Part shown: piece by piece, positions 21,803 through 32,421 of the stretch
Position numbering within the stretch: the first letter of the stretch is position 1
How the letters are laid out: each line of letters starts with the position of its first letter
Assembly: GCA_026770575.1 (NCBI GenBank)
Contig: MU657169.1
Span: 647,442 to 711,441, forward strand
Source: Pelagophyceae sp. CCMP2097
Lineage: Eukaryota > Sar > Pelagophyceae
Length of the DNA stretch: 64,000 nucleotides
Direction of reading: 5' to 3'
Notes under the pieces: generated by a model
What the model was told of the DNA's origin: nothing
The model's input: the letters and a program-made list of their open reading frames with translations, nothing else
Databases searched by the model: none
Made by a program: the position numbers and the translations under genes

Positions 21803-24564
21803 ATGGGCAAGGCCCAGGACAAACGCGACGCAGCCGAAAAGGCCTTGCTGAAGAAGGTGCGACCGCGACGCGCGCGCGACGAACCACACCGCGCAACACT
21901 GCAAACTAGGCTGAAAAGGACGCGAAGAAAGCGGCGCTCAAGGTCGCCCGCGAGACCAAGAAGGCCGCGCGCGCCGCCGGCGCCGCCGCGGGAGACGACG
22001 ACGACGACGAAGAGGTGCGTCTTGAGGAGGCGTGGGCGCCGCTCGTGCACTGCGCCGAGACGTGACGCGTAGGACGAGGAACCCGAGCCCCTGAACGTAT
22101 CGGACTGGTCGGACGAGGCCCAGTCGCGCCTCGACGCCTCTTTAGCCGCGTTCCCGCCGTCGATGCCTTTGAAGGAACGGTGGAAGGCCATCTCCGACGC
22201 CGTTTCAGAGGGCGTCGCGGAGGGCGAGGAGCGGTCTTCGAAGGACTGCGCTGCTCGCTTTAAAGAAGTTCGGGCGAACATGCTCCGTCAAAAGGAGTAC
22301 GAAGAGGCCAAAGCTACCAAAGCGGCGGCGAAGCTCGAGGCGAAAGAGGAGGCCAAGGCCGAAGTGGCCGCTGCGACGAAAGCAGCTTACGATTCCGCTT
22401 TGTCGAACTTTGGCAAGGAACGGCCCGCCGCCGAGGAGGAGGACGCCTTCGCCGAGGGCGCGGGCGGCGTGCGTTCAAAAGGCGGCGACGCCGGGGTGCA
22501 GGCGGACAAGCTTGCGGAGCAGGGCGTGATTGCGACTTTTGCGGCGCCTCCCGTGAAGAAGCATCGAAACGCCAAGGACATCAACGTCTCCAACCTCAGC
22601 GTCTCGTTCCACGGGCACACCGTCTTGGAAGCGACGGACTTTACCATGAACTGGGGCAACCGCTACGGCTTCATTGGGCGGAACGGGTCTGGCAAATCGA
22701 CGGTGATGCGCGTGATCGGCGCCCGGGCCATCCCCATACCAGAATCGATTGATATTTTCCATTTAACAACAGAGTACCCGGCCACGGAGGAGACGGCGTT
22801 ATTCGCGGTGATGAAGGTCGACGACGAAAAGGCGCAGACGGAGAAGGAGATTGAAGAGTTGAACGATTTGATCGCGGACATGACGGTCGACGCCGCGGCC
22901 GACGACGGCAACACCGAAGAGGCCGACGACCTCACCGACCGCTTGAACTTTTTGTACGAGCGGCTCGAGGAGCTGGATTCGGCGACGGCGGAAGCCCGGG
23001 CGATCGGCATCCTGACGGGTCTGGGATTCTCGAGCGCCATGCAACAAAAGTGCACTAAAGAGTTCTCTGGAGGGTGGCGCATGCGCGTCGCTTTAGCACG
23101 AGCTCTGTTTATTGCGCCGGCGCTGCTTTTATTAGATGAACCGACGAACCACCTTGACATGGAGGCAGTGGTGTGGTTGGAAGACTACCTTTCCAGGTGG
23201 ACCAAAATGCTCTTCATGGTCTGCCACTCCCAGGATTTCTTAAACGGCGTCTGCACCCACATCTGCCACTTGGACCACCACCACCAGAGGCTTTCGTACT
23301 ACCGCGGCAACTACGACACGTTTGTCGACGTGCGTCGCCGCTGATGTTGAAATATCGGCCGTATCGACCGAAACCGCCGCACCTCTAGGCCCGCGACGAC
23401 GTGCACAAAGAGCAGCTCAAACGGTACGACGCGGAGCAGGCGGACATCAAGCACATGAAGAGGTACGTCGACCGGTTCGGACACGGTACAGCGTCGAACG
23501 CTCGGCAAGGCAAGTCCAAAGAAAAGCTCCTGAACAAAAAGCTCGCCTCTGGCTTGACGGAAAAGCCCTTTGTCGAGGAGCTCGTCAAGTTCCGGTTCGG
23601 GGACCCGGGCAAGCTGCCGCCGCCGGTGCTCCAGGTGAATTCGCTGACATTTGGGTATCCCGGGGGCCCAGACTTGTACTCGGGGGTCGACTTTGGCTTG
23701 GATCTCGACTCCAGAGTCGCTCTGGTCGGCCCCAACGGCGCGGGCAAGTCGACGCTGGTGAAGATCATCAACGGCGAGCTTGCGCCGAGGGCGGGTCAAG
23801 TCCGGCCGCATTCGCATTTGAAGATGTCGAAATTCACTCAGCACTTTGAGGACGTGCTCGACTTTGCCATGACGCCACTTGAATGGATTATGGTCAAGTA
23901 CGTCGACCTCACGCGCGAGGACGCGCGCAAGTGGCTCGGGAGATACGGGACGTCTGGGCCCGTGCAGCAACAAGTCATGTCGCAGCTCTCGGAAGGGCAA
24001 AAGGCCAAGGTCGTGTTTTGTGCCATGGCCAAGGAAAACGCGCACCTTTTACTGCTCGACGAGCCGACGAACGCGTTGGACATGGAGATGATCGACTCGT
24101 TGGCCATGGCCATTAACGACTTTGAAGGTGGGGTCCTATTGGTGTCGCACGACATGCGTCTCATCTCTCAAGTCGCCAAAGAAATCTGGATTATTGACAA
24201 GGGCGTCAAGGTCTACCGCGGCGACATTTCGCGCTTCAAGATGGACCTGCGCAAGCAGATGAAGCTCGGGGATTCAGCCAAGGAGACTTCATCGAAAAAG
24301 GACAAGAAAGCCTCGCCGCCGCCGCCGCCCGAGCAGACCGGCTTCCGCCTCGGCGCGCCCGCCGCGACCAGCTTCCGCCTCGACGCCCCGCCGGTGCCGT
24401 CGCCGGGATCGGCGTCGGCGGCGTACGCGACTCGGGCAGATTCTTTGAAGGACTCGTGGGACGCGCCCGCGAGCCGCGGAGCCCCGCCAAAGTACGTCCC
24501 GCCAGCCGGCAGACGGCTCGAGGACCTGGCAGGGCCGCCGACGAGGGGCGACGGCGCCTGGTGA
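21803..24564 (+). CDS. ABCF2: ABCF2/ARB1-type ABC-F ATPase with N-terminal SANT-like domain
   Basis: Cytosolic ATPase of the ABC-F family, 863 residues; exons 21803-21856, 21910-22014, 22073-23329 and 23389-24564 are all in phase. Domain 1 has Walker A GRNGSGKST, signature FSGGWRMRVALARAL and Walker B LLLLDEPTNHLD. Domain 2 has GPNGAGKST, a variant signature LSEGQKAKV and LLLLDEPTNALDME. YLSRWTKML, CHSQDFLNGVCTHICH and EGGVLLVSHDMRLISQVAKE match ABCF2/ARB1, which acts in ribosome biogenesis and export. Before domain 1, about residues 57-105 read SDWSDEAQSRLDASLAAFPP and later ERWKAIS with a C..RF pattern: a SANT/Myb-like fold as in zuotin, not normal for ABCF2. The last 95 residues are low-complexity Pro/Ser/Ala. 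It diverges from the WW/LRR gene. Confidence 0.93.
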
Positions 24565-24639
24565 AACGACCAAGGCCGCGCACCGAGGGCCTCTATCGAT
24601 GGCGCTCCGGTGAGTAAGAAAGTCATTTAAAAGAGGCCT

Positions 24640-25629
24640 TTAAGCGTCGTGGAAAGATAGCGTGGCGGCGAGGATGCCGTCCGGGACGGCGAAGAGTTTT
24701 GTCAACAGGGTGTGCAACTTCTCGATCGGAGTCGCTTGTGGCGCGGAGGGAGTCGTTTGTGGGCCGGGGCTTTCTCCGGGCCCGTCTCGTCGCCATAAGG
24801 CTCGAAGGAGCGCGAACTGGAAGCGCTCCTCGCGCGCAAACATTCGCCAGCTGCCGGCGAGTCTCGCGCAGCGCGAGAGCGATAGAGCGCGCGCGTGGCG
24901 GGCCCACATGTCATCATTCACGCGGCCGTTGTGGATCATCTCGCGAACCACGTGGTGATTATAAGCCTCTTCGTTCTCCGTCAGCGCGTCGGCGCCGCGG
25001 CGCAGGAGGCATCGCGCCACGTTGCGGTGGCCGCTCGCGATGGCGACTGCCAAGGGCGTCGTGCCTTGTATGGCTCCCATGCTCTTTGTGGTGTGGTGCA
25101 CGCTCGCGCCGCGGGCGACCAACACCTCGATTGCTGAAACGTGGCCCCGGCGCGCCGCGAGGAAGACCGGCGTCCAGTCGCTGTCCCGGTGCTCGACGGG
25201 CAGATTGACGGCCGCGCCTCTGTCGAGGAGCAATCGTAAAACAGCCACGTCGCCGCGGTCCGCCGCGACGGACAACGCCGTTTCCGTCGTAAACATGCGC
25301 TGCGTCGGGGACGCCTCGTTGACCAGAGCGCCCCGGTCGAGGAGGAGTTGGAGCATGGGAATGTCGCCGTCGCGCGCGGTCGAGACCAAAGCGTCGCCGA
25401 TGCGTGCGCCCCTGTCGAGGAGCAGCCGCACTATTTCGACGTGGCCCTGCTTCGCCGCGTAGAGCAGCGGCGCCGTCGGGCGCGCGGCGCCCTTTTTGGG
25501 TTCGGCCATTGGGGAGTTGACGTCGATACCGCCGTCCAAGAGCTGCTTGATGCGCCCGACGTCGCCGCGGCGCAGCGCGTCGACGTGCTTGTTCCACGAA
25601 ATCGTGCTCGCAGACTCGCGGGCCACCAT
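24640..25629 (-). CDS. Ankyrin-repeat protein
   Basis: Single exon, about 329 residues. The ATG at 25629 is the first in frame. Six to seven ankyrin repeats are visible, with units such as APLLYAAKQGHVEIVRLLLD, ALSVAADRGDVAVLRLLLD and TPLAVAIASGHRNVARCLL. The last 100 residues lack repeats and are Arg/Leu-rich. Typical of the many ankyrin proteins of algae; the target is not predictable. It converges on the ABC-F gene, with 75 bp between stops. Confidence 0.9.
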   Translation of the reverse strand: MVARESASTISWNKHVDALRRGDVGRIKQLLDGGIDVNSPMAEPKKGAARPTAPLLYAAKQGHVEIVRLLLDRGARIGDALVSTARDGDIPMLQLLLDRGALVNEASPTQRMFTTETALSVAADRGDVAVLRLLLDRGAAVNLPVEHRDSDWTPVFLAARRGHVSAIEVLVARGASVHHTTKSMGAIQGTTPLAVAIASGHRNVARCLLRRGADALTENEEAYNHHVVREMIHNGRVNDDMWARHARALSLSRCARLAGSWRMFAREERFQFALLRALWRRDGPGESPGPQTTPSAPQATPIEKLHTLLTKLFAVPDGILAATLSFHDA

Positions 25630-25747
25630 CGCGAGGGCCCTGGATCGAATGTCTGTAGTTTGCGCCACAAAAGTGCGAGGTCACTTTTAGCGACAATCGG
25701 ACCCAAACCGTGAGTCGCGTCGCGGCCGAACTCCGCCCGGGGACGGC

Positions 25748-27158
25748 ATGCGAGCGCTCGTCGTCGCCGCGTGGTGCTCCGGCGCGGCCCGCGCGCTCGC
25801 GCCCTTCGCCGGGCCGCGATGGTTCGACCCTGCGGTGGAATTTGACCTCGAGGAGGCCGTCGCGCGCGACCCCCTCGCGCCGGTCCTCTTGGTGCTGCCC
25901 GGGCTCGACGGGTGCGGCCGGAGATGGATAGGAGGCTGGGCCCGACGGATGCGCTCGGGTGGTATGCTTCTACGGGCCTTGGGAGTGGCATCACGGCGAG
26001 GCCGTCGTTTCGAAATCGTAGGAGCGGCATCACGGATGGGAGGCTACCTGAGCCCGACGGGTGCGCCGCATCACGATTGGGCCGTCGTAGGAGCGGCATC
26101 ACTGCAATGACGCAGTTCGCCGAGCTCGCGCGCGAATTCCAAGTCGAGGCGATGCAGGTCCCGCCCGAGGATCGGTCGTCCTTTGAATCCCTCGTCGAAT
26201 TCGTCGACCGCCGAGTCGCGGCCATCGAGGCCACAACACGCAAAGTCTTCGTGCGTAAACTCTGCAAGCGTCGGCTTACGCCCTGCGCGCGACCGCCGAG
26301 GGATGATGCGCAGGTCCTGGGCGAATCGATGGGCGCCGGCGTCGCGCTCCGAGTCGCGCGCAACGCGGCGCGCGGCCCGCGCCGACGTTCGCCGCGGGTG
26401 CACGGCGGCCGCTCGAGGCACGGCTACGTAGGAGGCACGGGGCGCGCCGCTGCGTGGCGTCGTCGTCGTCTCGCCGGCGACGGGCTGGGACCGCTCGTGG
26501 CTCGGTACGCAACCTGAGAGAGCTTGTATGGCTCTGTAGGAAGACACCGGGACGCTCCTTTTATGGTCCGTCGCGGCTGCGGCACATCTGGGTTCGTCCC
26601 AGCCGGAGGTTCGCTAGGCGCCCGCCGTAAGCAGCTCGTGCGGTTGCCCGACTCGCTCTTCGGCCTCGTCCTCGCTCTCTCGGCGTACCAGATTTTCGAC
26701 GCGGGCCAGCTCCGCAACGCGCTCGAGCGCACGCTGACGCGAGAATGGTACGCCTGCCACCCAAGTGTCTCGTGCATCGCTCTGTCAGCCATACCCATAG
26801 GCCGCCGCTGCTGGCGACGAAGGCGCGGCAGGATTTCCTGCTGCGCATGCTCGCCGACCTCCCGCGCCTGCTCTCTGCGCCGCCCGCGACGGTGCGCCAC
26901 CGCCTGGAAGAGTGGGTCGAAGCAACCATCGACGAGCGCGCACGGCTCGGCGACCTCGCGCAGACGCCGGTCCTCGTGGTCGCGGGCACGTCCGACGCGC
27001 GCGTCCCCGCCTCCGAAGAGGCCGCGTTCTTCCAACGGACGCTCGGCGACCGCTGCACCGTCGTGCTCGTCGAGGGCGCGGGGCACGCGGGCGCCCTCGA
27101 CGAACGCATCGACCTCAGGCGAGTCATGCGCGACTGGCAGGCGGCGATGCAGATTTAA
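25748..27158 (+). CDS. Alpha/beta hydrolase, phytyl-ester-synthase-like
   Basis: Predicted serine hydrolase or acyltransferase. Exon 1 (25748-25911) ends VLLVLPGLDG and joins in phase 2 to exon 2 (26091-26250), giving LDGSGITAMTQFAELAREF; exon 3 (from 26314) supplies the nucleophile elbow VLGESMGAGVALRVA. Later exons give VVVVSPATGWDRSW (about 26460), a lid-like region around SLFGLVLALSAYQIFDA and, in the last exon, TPVLVVAGTSDARVP (Asp) and VEGAGHAGALDE (His). The order Ser-Asp-His and the PGLDGSG motif match the plant PES1/PES2 family that esterifies phytol and diacylglycerol in plastids. The N-terminus (MRALVVAAWCSGAARALAPF) resembles a signal followed by an APF junction. Joins between 26390 and 26640 are approximate. 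The first intron has duplicated splice sites. Confidence 0.82.
25912..26102 (+). repeat. Intron built of degenerate duplications of its own splice sites
   Basis: Donor-like GCCCGACGGGTGCG or close variants occur at 25901-25916 (the real site), 25938-25953 and 26052-26065. Acceptor-like GAGCGGCATCAC or close variants occur at 25983, 26022 and 26091 (the real site); the last two follow CGTAG. Confidence 0.8.
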
Positions 27159-27310
27159 TGACTCAACACTGTGTGCCGTCTCGACAGGTCGTTCGCCTTT
27201 CCTTCAGATCCGGCGTCGATCGAGACGTGACGCGCGAATGGGGGGGTTTTAGAGTCGGCACGCGAGCGTGCCTCATCCATGAGTATTTGGGGGGGGGTTT
27301 AAGGCTGCGT

Positions 27311-28115
27311 CTAGAAGAAGAAGCGCGAGAGGAAGGTCGGGACGTCAGGCGTCTCGACGCCGGAGTAGTTGAGGAAGCTCGGCATGTCGACCGAGTCGCC
27401 GTAGTACTCCATCGCGTCGAATTCCACCTCATCCTCCTCGACCGCGGCGCCAGTCCAGGCTGCCAGCAGGAGCGGGTGGTCCAGCTCCTCGGTCGACTCG
27501 GCGTAGTGCCGGAGGAGCGATGCCGGGGCGTCGGCGACCTCGTCAAATGCCACGTCCTCGTACTCAAATGCCACGTCCTCGTACTCCAGGACCACGTCGC
27601 CGTAGTCCGCCTCGTCCTCGTCCTCGTCGCCAATGTCGTCAAAGTCCTCGACGGCGTCGGCGTAGATGTCCATCGCGATGCACGCGGCGTGCGGGTCGAA
27701 CGCGTCGTCCAAATGGTCCTCCTCAAGATCGTCGTCCCAGAAGCGGAGAGCCGTCTGCATGCCCTTTTCGATCTCCGCCTCGTGCGCCGCCGCCGCAAAG
27801 TACGCGCTCCGCTTCGAAGGGGAGCCGATTTTGCCCAGCGCCAGCGCCGGCGTCAGCGCCAGCGCCGCCAGAGGCGCGCGCTCCTAAGAGGGCGGAGTCA
27901 AGACAGTACGAGGGATGCTTCCAGAGAGGCCTCAGAGTCTTCCGAGGGGCCCCACAGCCCTCCAAGGGGGCGTTGGTGGGACTTACGTGCTCCTCGCGGA
28001 CTTTGCGTAAAGCCTTCAACGCAGTGAGCGCCGCATGCTGCGAGCCCTTCGCCTCGACGACGCCCACGGCCGGTTCGCGCTGCTTCGAGAACAGCGCCGC
28101 CACCGAGTAGCCCAT
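27311..28115 (-). CDS. Acidic protein of unknown function
   Basis: Exons 27987-28115 and 27311-27883 join in phase 0 across a canonical GTAAGT...TTAG intron, giving about 233 residues. It starts MGYSVAALFSKQREPAVGVV, has a helical, Ala-rich stretch before residue 80 (ALALTPALALGKIG) and an acidic second half with an imperfect repeat (EDVAFEYEDVAFDE). It ends in an aromatic FLSRFFF. The acidity resembles proteins that dock to basic partners, but no family is recognised. It diverges from the 28232 gene with 116 bp between start codons. Confidence 0.75.
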
Positions 28116-28231
28116 GGCCCTCGGCCCTCGCCGCGGAGGGCGGCACTCAGAGGGCGGCAAACTATCAACGTGATTGTCCGTTGACTCTGAGAGTCCGTTG
28201 AAAACATTCTTCGTTGGAATCGCGCCGCGCA

Positions 28232-29073
28232 ATGTCGTGGTTCTGGCGCGAGGACGCGCCTCGCGCCAAGCCCGCGGCGCGGCCGATGGGCGCCTCCAAG
28301 GTCGCGCTGGACGCGCGTCTGGTTTTAAGACTGGAGACGCCCAACGAGCCGCGGTTCAGGCACTACCTCTATTTCGACTCCTGGCGCGCCCTCAGCGACG
28401 ACCAGCGCGCCGCCCACCACGCCGCCGCCAAGGCCGCGCAGGCGCTCAAAAGCGCCGACGGCGCCAAGAGGCGGCAAAAGTAAGTGCGCCGGATGCAGCC
28501 GCCTCGACTGCCCCGCGCCCGCGCCGCGGCGTCGTCCGGCCTCGAGCGGCCGACGCTCAGGAGCGCCGAGGCGTACGCTGCGTGGCTCGAGGCGAAGAAT
28601 GTACGCACGGACGACGCGCCCGCCGGCAAGGGCCGCTTCGTGGCGGACGTCGACGGGGCCACGACCGCCAAGCACGCGAGGCTGCGGGCCGAGCCCGAAC
28701 GCTTGAAATGGAAGTCCAAGCGATGGCGGTCCGAGCTCATCGAAAAGGGCGCGTGCGTCGCGACGACGGCGCGCTGCCGAGCGATGGGCGTGTGTGCTGC
28801 AGCGTTTCGCAGCGTTTTCCTGCAGCGTTTTCTCCCCAGGTTCGCGACCCCGTATCCCGACAAGTCGGGCGCCGACGCGCGCGCGGCGCGCGCGGCCATC
28901 GTGAGCTGCCGGCTCCACAGCCAAAAGTACCACTTCGTCGCGAGGTGCGCGATTGGGCGTCTGAGACTCGTCAAAGCACTCGGATCGAGAGCTTTTTGCG
29001 ACCGCGTAGGTGGTGCTTCGCGACGCTGCGGCGATACGCGTCGCTCCGCGCGTGGGCCAAGCGCAAGAAGTGA
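28232..29073 (+). CDS. Uncharacterised basic protein
   Basis: Four exons in exact phase (28232-28479, 28561-28752, 28840-28944, 29010-29073), about 202 residues. Donors GTAAGT, GTGCGT and GTGCGC and pyrimidine-rich acceptors are convincing. It begins MSWFWREDAPRAKPAARPMG and has a helical, Lys/Ala-rich centre (AAKAAQALKSADGAKRRQK) and a Trp-rich end (WCFATLRRYASLRAWAKRKK). Two YxxW-like elements (YLYFDSWRAL and YAAWLEAK) recur. No domain recognised; conserved hypothetical at best. Confidence 0.7.
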
Positions 29074-29103
29074 GCCGCGCGCGACGGCGTTCGGGGCGCG
29101 ACG

Positions 29104-29471
29104 ATGTCGCACCGCAGGCGCGAGCGGCTGGCCGTGGCGTCGGACAACGTCGAGAACGCGCGCTACGCCCGCGACGCGGACGCGACCAAGCGCGGTATCC
29201 ATGGTCCGTCCTTCTTCATGGAGCGCTTCTTTGGGACGGTTGTTGTGTAGCCCAAACCGACTGTCGTGTAGCTGCAAACGACCGCGAAAAATGGGCCATG
29301 GCCAGTTGGCGCTACGTGCAGAAACTCGAGCTGCGGCCGGCGGTGACGCAAAAGGAGCGCGCGGCGGCGCTCGCCGACGCCGCCGAATCAGCGCGGAGGC
29401 AGCGGCGCCACGAGCGAAAGCTCGAGAAGAATTGGCGCAACACCTTCGAAGCCGCGCTCCCGCAACGTTAA
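29104..29471 (+). CDS. Small charged helical protein
   Basis: Starts 30 bp after the preceding stop. Exons 29104-29194 and 29272-29471 join in phase 1 (KRAANDREKWAM), giving about 96 residues rich in Arg, Glu and Ala and predicted almost wholly helical (ERKLEKNWRNTF near the end). An acceptor at 29250 is an alternative. The close spacing suggests overlapping transcription units or a shared transcript with the upstream gene, but there is no other sign of a link. No family recognised. Confidence 0.6.
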
Positions 29472-29722
29472 CAAAGATTGTCTGTGAATGCGAGCGCGGT
29501 CATCGCACGACGAGAGAGGACCGCCAAAAGGACGGGCCACGAGGACAACGTGGATGATGGGAGCAGGGAACCGTCGTCGGCTCCGCGATTCCAGAGGCGG
29601 GTAGTCTGCATCATCATAGACAAGTTAAGCTATTATCAGGAGGCGCGCTCGGGTCGCGCGCCGGTCCTCTGCCCACGGGCGCCGTTCGCGGTCCCGCGGT
29701 CCCCGCGGGCGCTTCCGGTCGT

Positions 29723-31008
29723 TTACTTGGACTTGACGAACTGGACGCCCTTGTCGGCCTGGGCGATGAGGTCCGGGAGCATGGCGTCGAGGCCGGCCTG
29801 CTCGGCGGTGCTGAGCTTGCCAAAGCCGTGGATCTTCTCGATGCCGTTCTTGCCGAGCGTCACGGGCGACGAGAAGAACGGCGCCGCCGTCACCGACGAC
29901 TCGACGAAGGTGCACTCGGTGATCGACTCGCCCTGCATGGCGCGCAGCAGCTTGAACGTAAAGTCCGCGCCCGCGTACGCCATGGACAGCGTGGCCGAAC
30001 CTGCGCGGCGCAATCGAGCGGGGGTCCACGACGCACTCTACGGTCGATCGGCTCTGGAGACGGCACTCCTCCACATGCGGCGCTCAAAAACGCACCGGCG
30101 CCGTCCTTGGCCTTTACGACCTCGTCGCCGCCGAACTGGATGCGGTGCGTCAGGGCGGCAATCTTCTCGTCCGACCACTTGGCGCCCTTGACCTGCGACA
30201 GCAGCGGCAGGATCGTCGTGCCGGCGTGGCCGCCGATGACGTCGACGTGCGTCTCCAGGACGTTGAAGCCCTGGTCCTCGGCCACAAACGTCTTGGCGCG
30301 CACCACATCCAAAGTCGTCACGCCAAAGAGCTTGTTCGGGTTGTACACACCATGCTTCTTCATCACCTCTGCGAAGATGGGCACGGTGGAGTTGACCGGG
30401 TTGGAGATGATGAGGAAGCACGCGTTGGGGCACGCCTTGGCGCACGCCTCGGCCAGCGACATGACCTGCGGCGGAGACGCTTCACGGGCGAGACGAGGCG
30501 AATTCTCTCAAAACACTTGAGGAAGACCGGAGGGCTCGCTCGCACGATGGATGCGTTGGTGTTGAAAAGATCGTCGCGAGTCATGCCCGGCTTGCGCGGC
30601 ACGCCCGCAGGGATGACGACAATGTCCATGCCCTCGAGCGCGGCGGCGGCGTTGCCCATGCCCACGGTCGCGCGGACCTTTGCCGGGGTGGAGCAGTGCG
30701 ACAGGTCTGCAGCCACGCCGGGCGTGTTCACCACGTCGTACCTGCAGTCAGAGTCGCTTGCGAAACCTCTCAAGAGACGGCATGCCGCAGACGCACAGCG
30801 AGAGCTCGGTGACGAGCGGCGACTGCTTGATGAGGAGCGAGAGCGGCTGGCCGATGCCGCCCGCGGCGCCAAGGACCTGTGTTTTTCAATCGGGCGGCTC
30901 CATGAAAAAGCATTTGGGCCTCCGGGGTGGCGTTTGGCGCACCGCCACGGACGCCATCTGGCGCTGCGCCAGCTTCCGCGCCGCGGCGCGCAGGGACGGG
31001 GCGAACAT
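29723..31008 (-). CDS. MDH: NAD-dependent malate dehydrogenase
   Basis: Interconverts malate and oxaloacetate. Five exons agree in phase: 30943-31008, about 30787-30876, 30546-30741, about 30089-30465 and 29723-30000. The order is [20 protein letters not shown] (NAD loop), [20 protein letters not shown] (substrate Args), [28 protein letters not shown] with the catalytic His, and [14 protein letters not shown]. The length, about 320 residues, is normal. The presequence [20 protein letters not shown] is basic without acids, favouring mitochondria; plastid or peroxisome cannot be excluded. The exon 1/2 junction lies exactly before the NAD loop, so the targeting peptide has its own exon. Confidence 0.95.
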
Positions 31009-31838
31009 GGTGCGAAGCGGATTGGGACGATTTCCGGGATAGCCTTGACAGGAACTTTCTGGCGAGTCCGACCCTTCGCGAGGGGGTTGAAGCCGCGTTG
31101 ACACGGCATCCGTCCGGCGCGGCCTGTCGAGGGCGCCGGCGGTGCCGACCAGTCGAGACTGCGAGGCTTCCTCGAGAGTATTCGAAGATTCCAAACCGCT
31201 AAACCCCAAGACGTTCAAGCCCCGGACACGACTCGGAGCCGGGCACTTTTACTCGTGTTTCAGAAGACTTCTTCGGCGTCGTGCCAGGCGCCGTGCGTGC
31301 GTCTTCGGCGGCGGGGCTTCCGAGACGAAACGGGCGCTGCAAGGCGGTCGCACCACAGAAGACGTGGTCCGCGAGCGTTTGCGGACACCGTCGGACCCCA
31401 TGTTCGGGGCCGTCGCGAGTCTGCGCGGCGGCGTCCTCGTAGCAGCACGTGGGTCTTCGATGACACATGAGGCCGAGAGGATGCCCGTCGCGCCGGGGCC
31501 CTCGCCGACGCGGCCCGCGCTCGGGTCCTCGCCGGGCAAGACGACCTTGACCAGACAGGACGACCATCATCGTGCTGCCGCCGAGCCTGCTCAAGAGGCC
31601 CTGACAGAAGGCAGCGCGCAGCGACGCACGCAAGGGCGGGACCTCGAGCGACGTGGCCGGCGCGCCTCCCCGTTCGCTCGTACGTGACCCACGTCCAAAG
31701 GCTAGTTATGCTCCCTGGTGTCTCACGAAGGACGCGAGTGCTTGGGGCTCTCCGAGAGCCCGCGAGGGCCGACGACGGATGCGAGTGCATGGGTCTATTA
31801 TAAAGCAATGGATGACCGGGGCGGGGCGCGGCCTTTCG
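31009..31838. other. Mostly non-coding; possible CSL4-like remnant
   Basis: Between MDH and a small membrane-protein gene. No intact gene is visible. On the minus strand at about 31290-31560, fragments LPGEDPSAG, GPGATGILSASC and ADHVFCGATALQRPF with EDAR following faintly recall the exosome cap subunit CSL4 (N-terminal PGPGT motif, then the S1-domain strand and EDVRAT). A phase-0 GT-AG join at the SASC codon links the first two, but the C-terminal half of the S1 domain is absent. Either a remnant or coincidence. Confidence 0.25.
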
Positions 31839-32219
31839 TCAGATCTCCTCCTCCTTGGGCTGCCTGGCCTCTGTTTTGCCGGCCTCGGCGTTGCGTCTGT
31901 CCGCGTCGGCCTCGATTTTGCGCATCCGGTCCTCTGCATTTTGGAGTCTGTGTCCGTCCTCGTTCAACGTTTTCCCGAAGACGCCCGCAGCGCTTCGGAT
32001 CACGTTTCCGCACTTCTCGTTCAGTTGGACGTAGGCCGGGTAGACCCAGGGCGCCTCGCCGTCCCAGTCGTGGAAGAGTATCGAAAAGTTCGGGTCGTAC
32101 CTTTGACCGACCAGAAAAACACCCCCCGCGCAGAGGAAGCCGGCAAGGTAGGAAGCCTGGTCCCAGTCGATCGCGCGCTCGAAGCGATGCCGCAGCCCCG
32201 CCCACAGCTTCGCCCACAT
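31839..32219 (-). CDS. Small single-pass membrane protein
   Basis: Single-exon frame of 126 residues from the ATG at 32219. An amphipathic start (MWAKLWAGLRHRFERAIDW) is followed by a hydrophobic segment (SYLAGFLCAGGVFLVG), a middle with many aromatics (LFHDWDGEAPWVYPAYVQ) and an acidic, helical tail ending KEEEI. The topology and size recall small subunits of respiratory complexes, but no specific match is recognised. It lies 200 bp downstream of the ABC1-kinase stop on the same strand. Confidence 0.65.
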   Translation of the reverse strand: MWAKLWAGLRHRFERAIDWDQASYLAGFLCAGGVFLVGQRYDPNFSILFHDWDGEAPWVYPAYVQLNEKCGNVIRSAAGVFGKTLNEDGHRLQNAEDRMRKIEADADRRNAEAGKTEARQPKEEEI

Positions 32220-32421
32220 CGTGCGGGCGGCGGAACTGCCGAGCGAGAAGCTTTTTCCGACCGCGATCTATTTCGGCGAATGGATCGGCACGCGCCTGGA
32301 AAATTCCTGGAACCCCCCATGCGACAACGGCTCGACATCGCACGCAAGGCACCGCCGGTTCCGCAGCGCCGCGGCGTGCGGTCCCAAATGCGGACAGGCC
32401 CCCTCGTCCTGAAAACCTGCT

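Noticed and set aside
31839..32219. Complex I subunit identity for the small membrane protein
   Set aside because: Size and single membrane helix fit, but no conserved residue pattern of NDUFB subunits is present.
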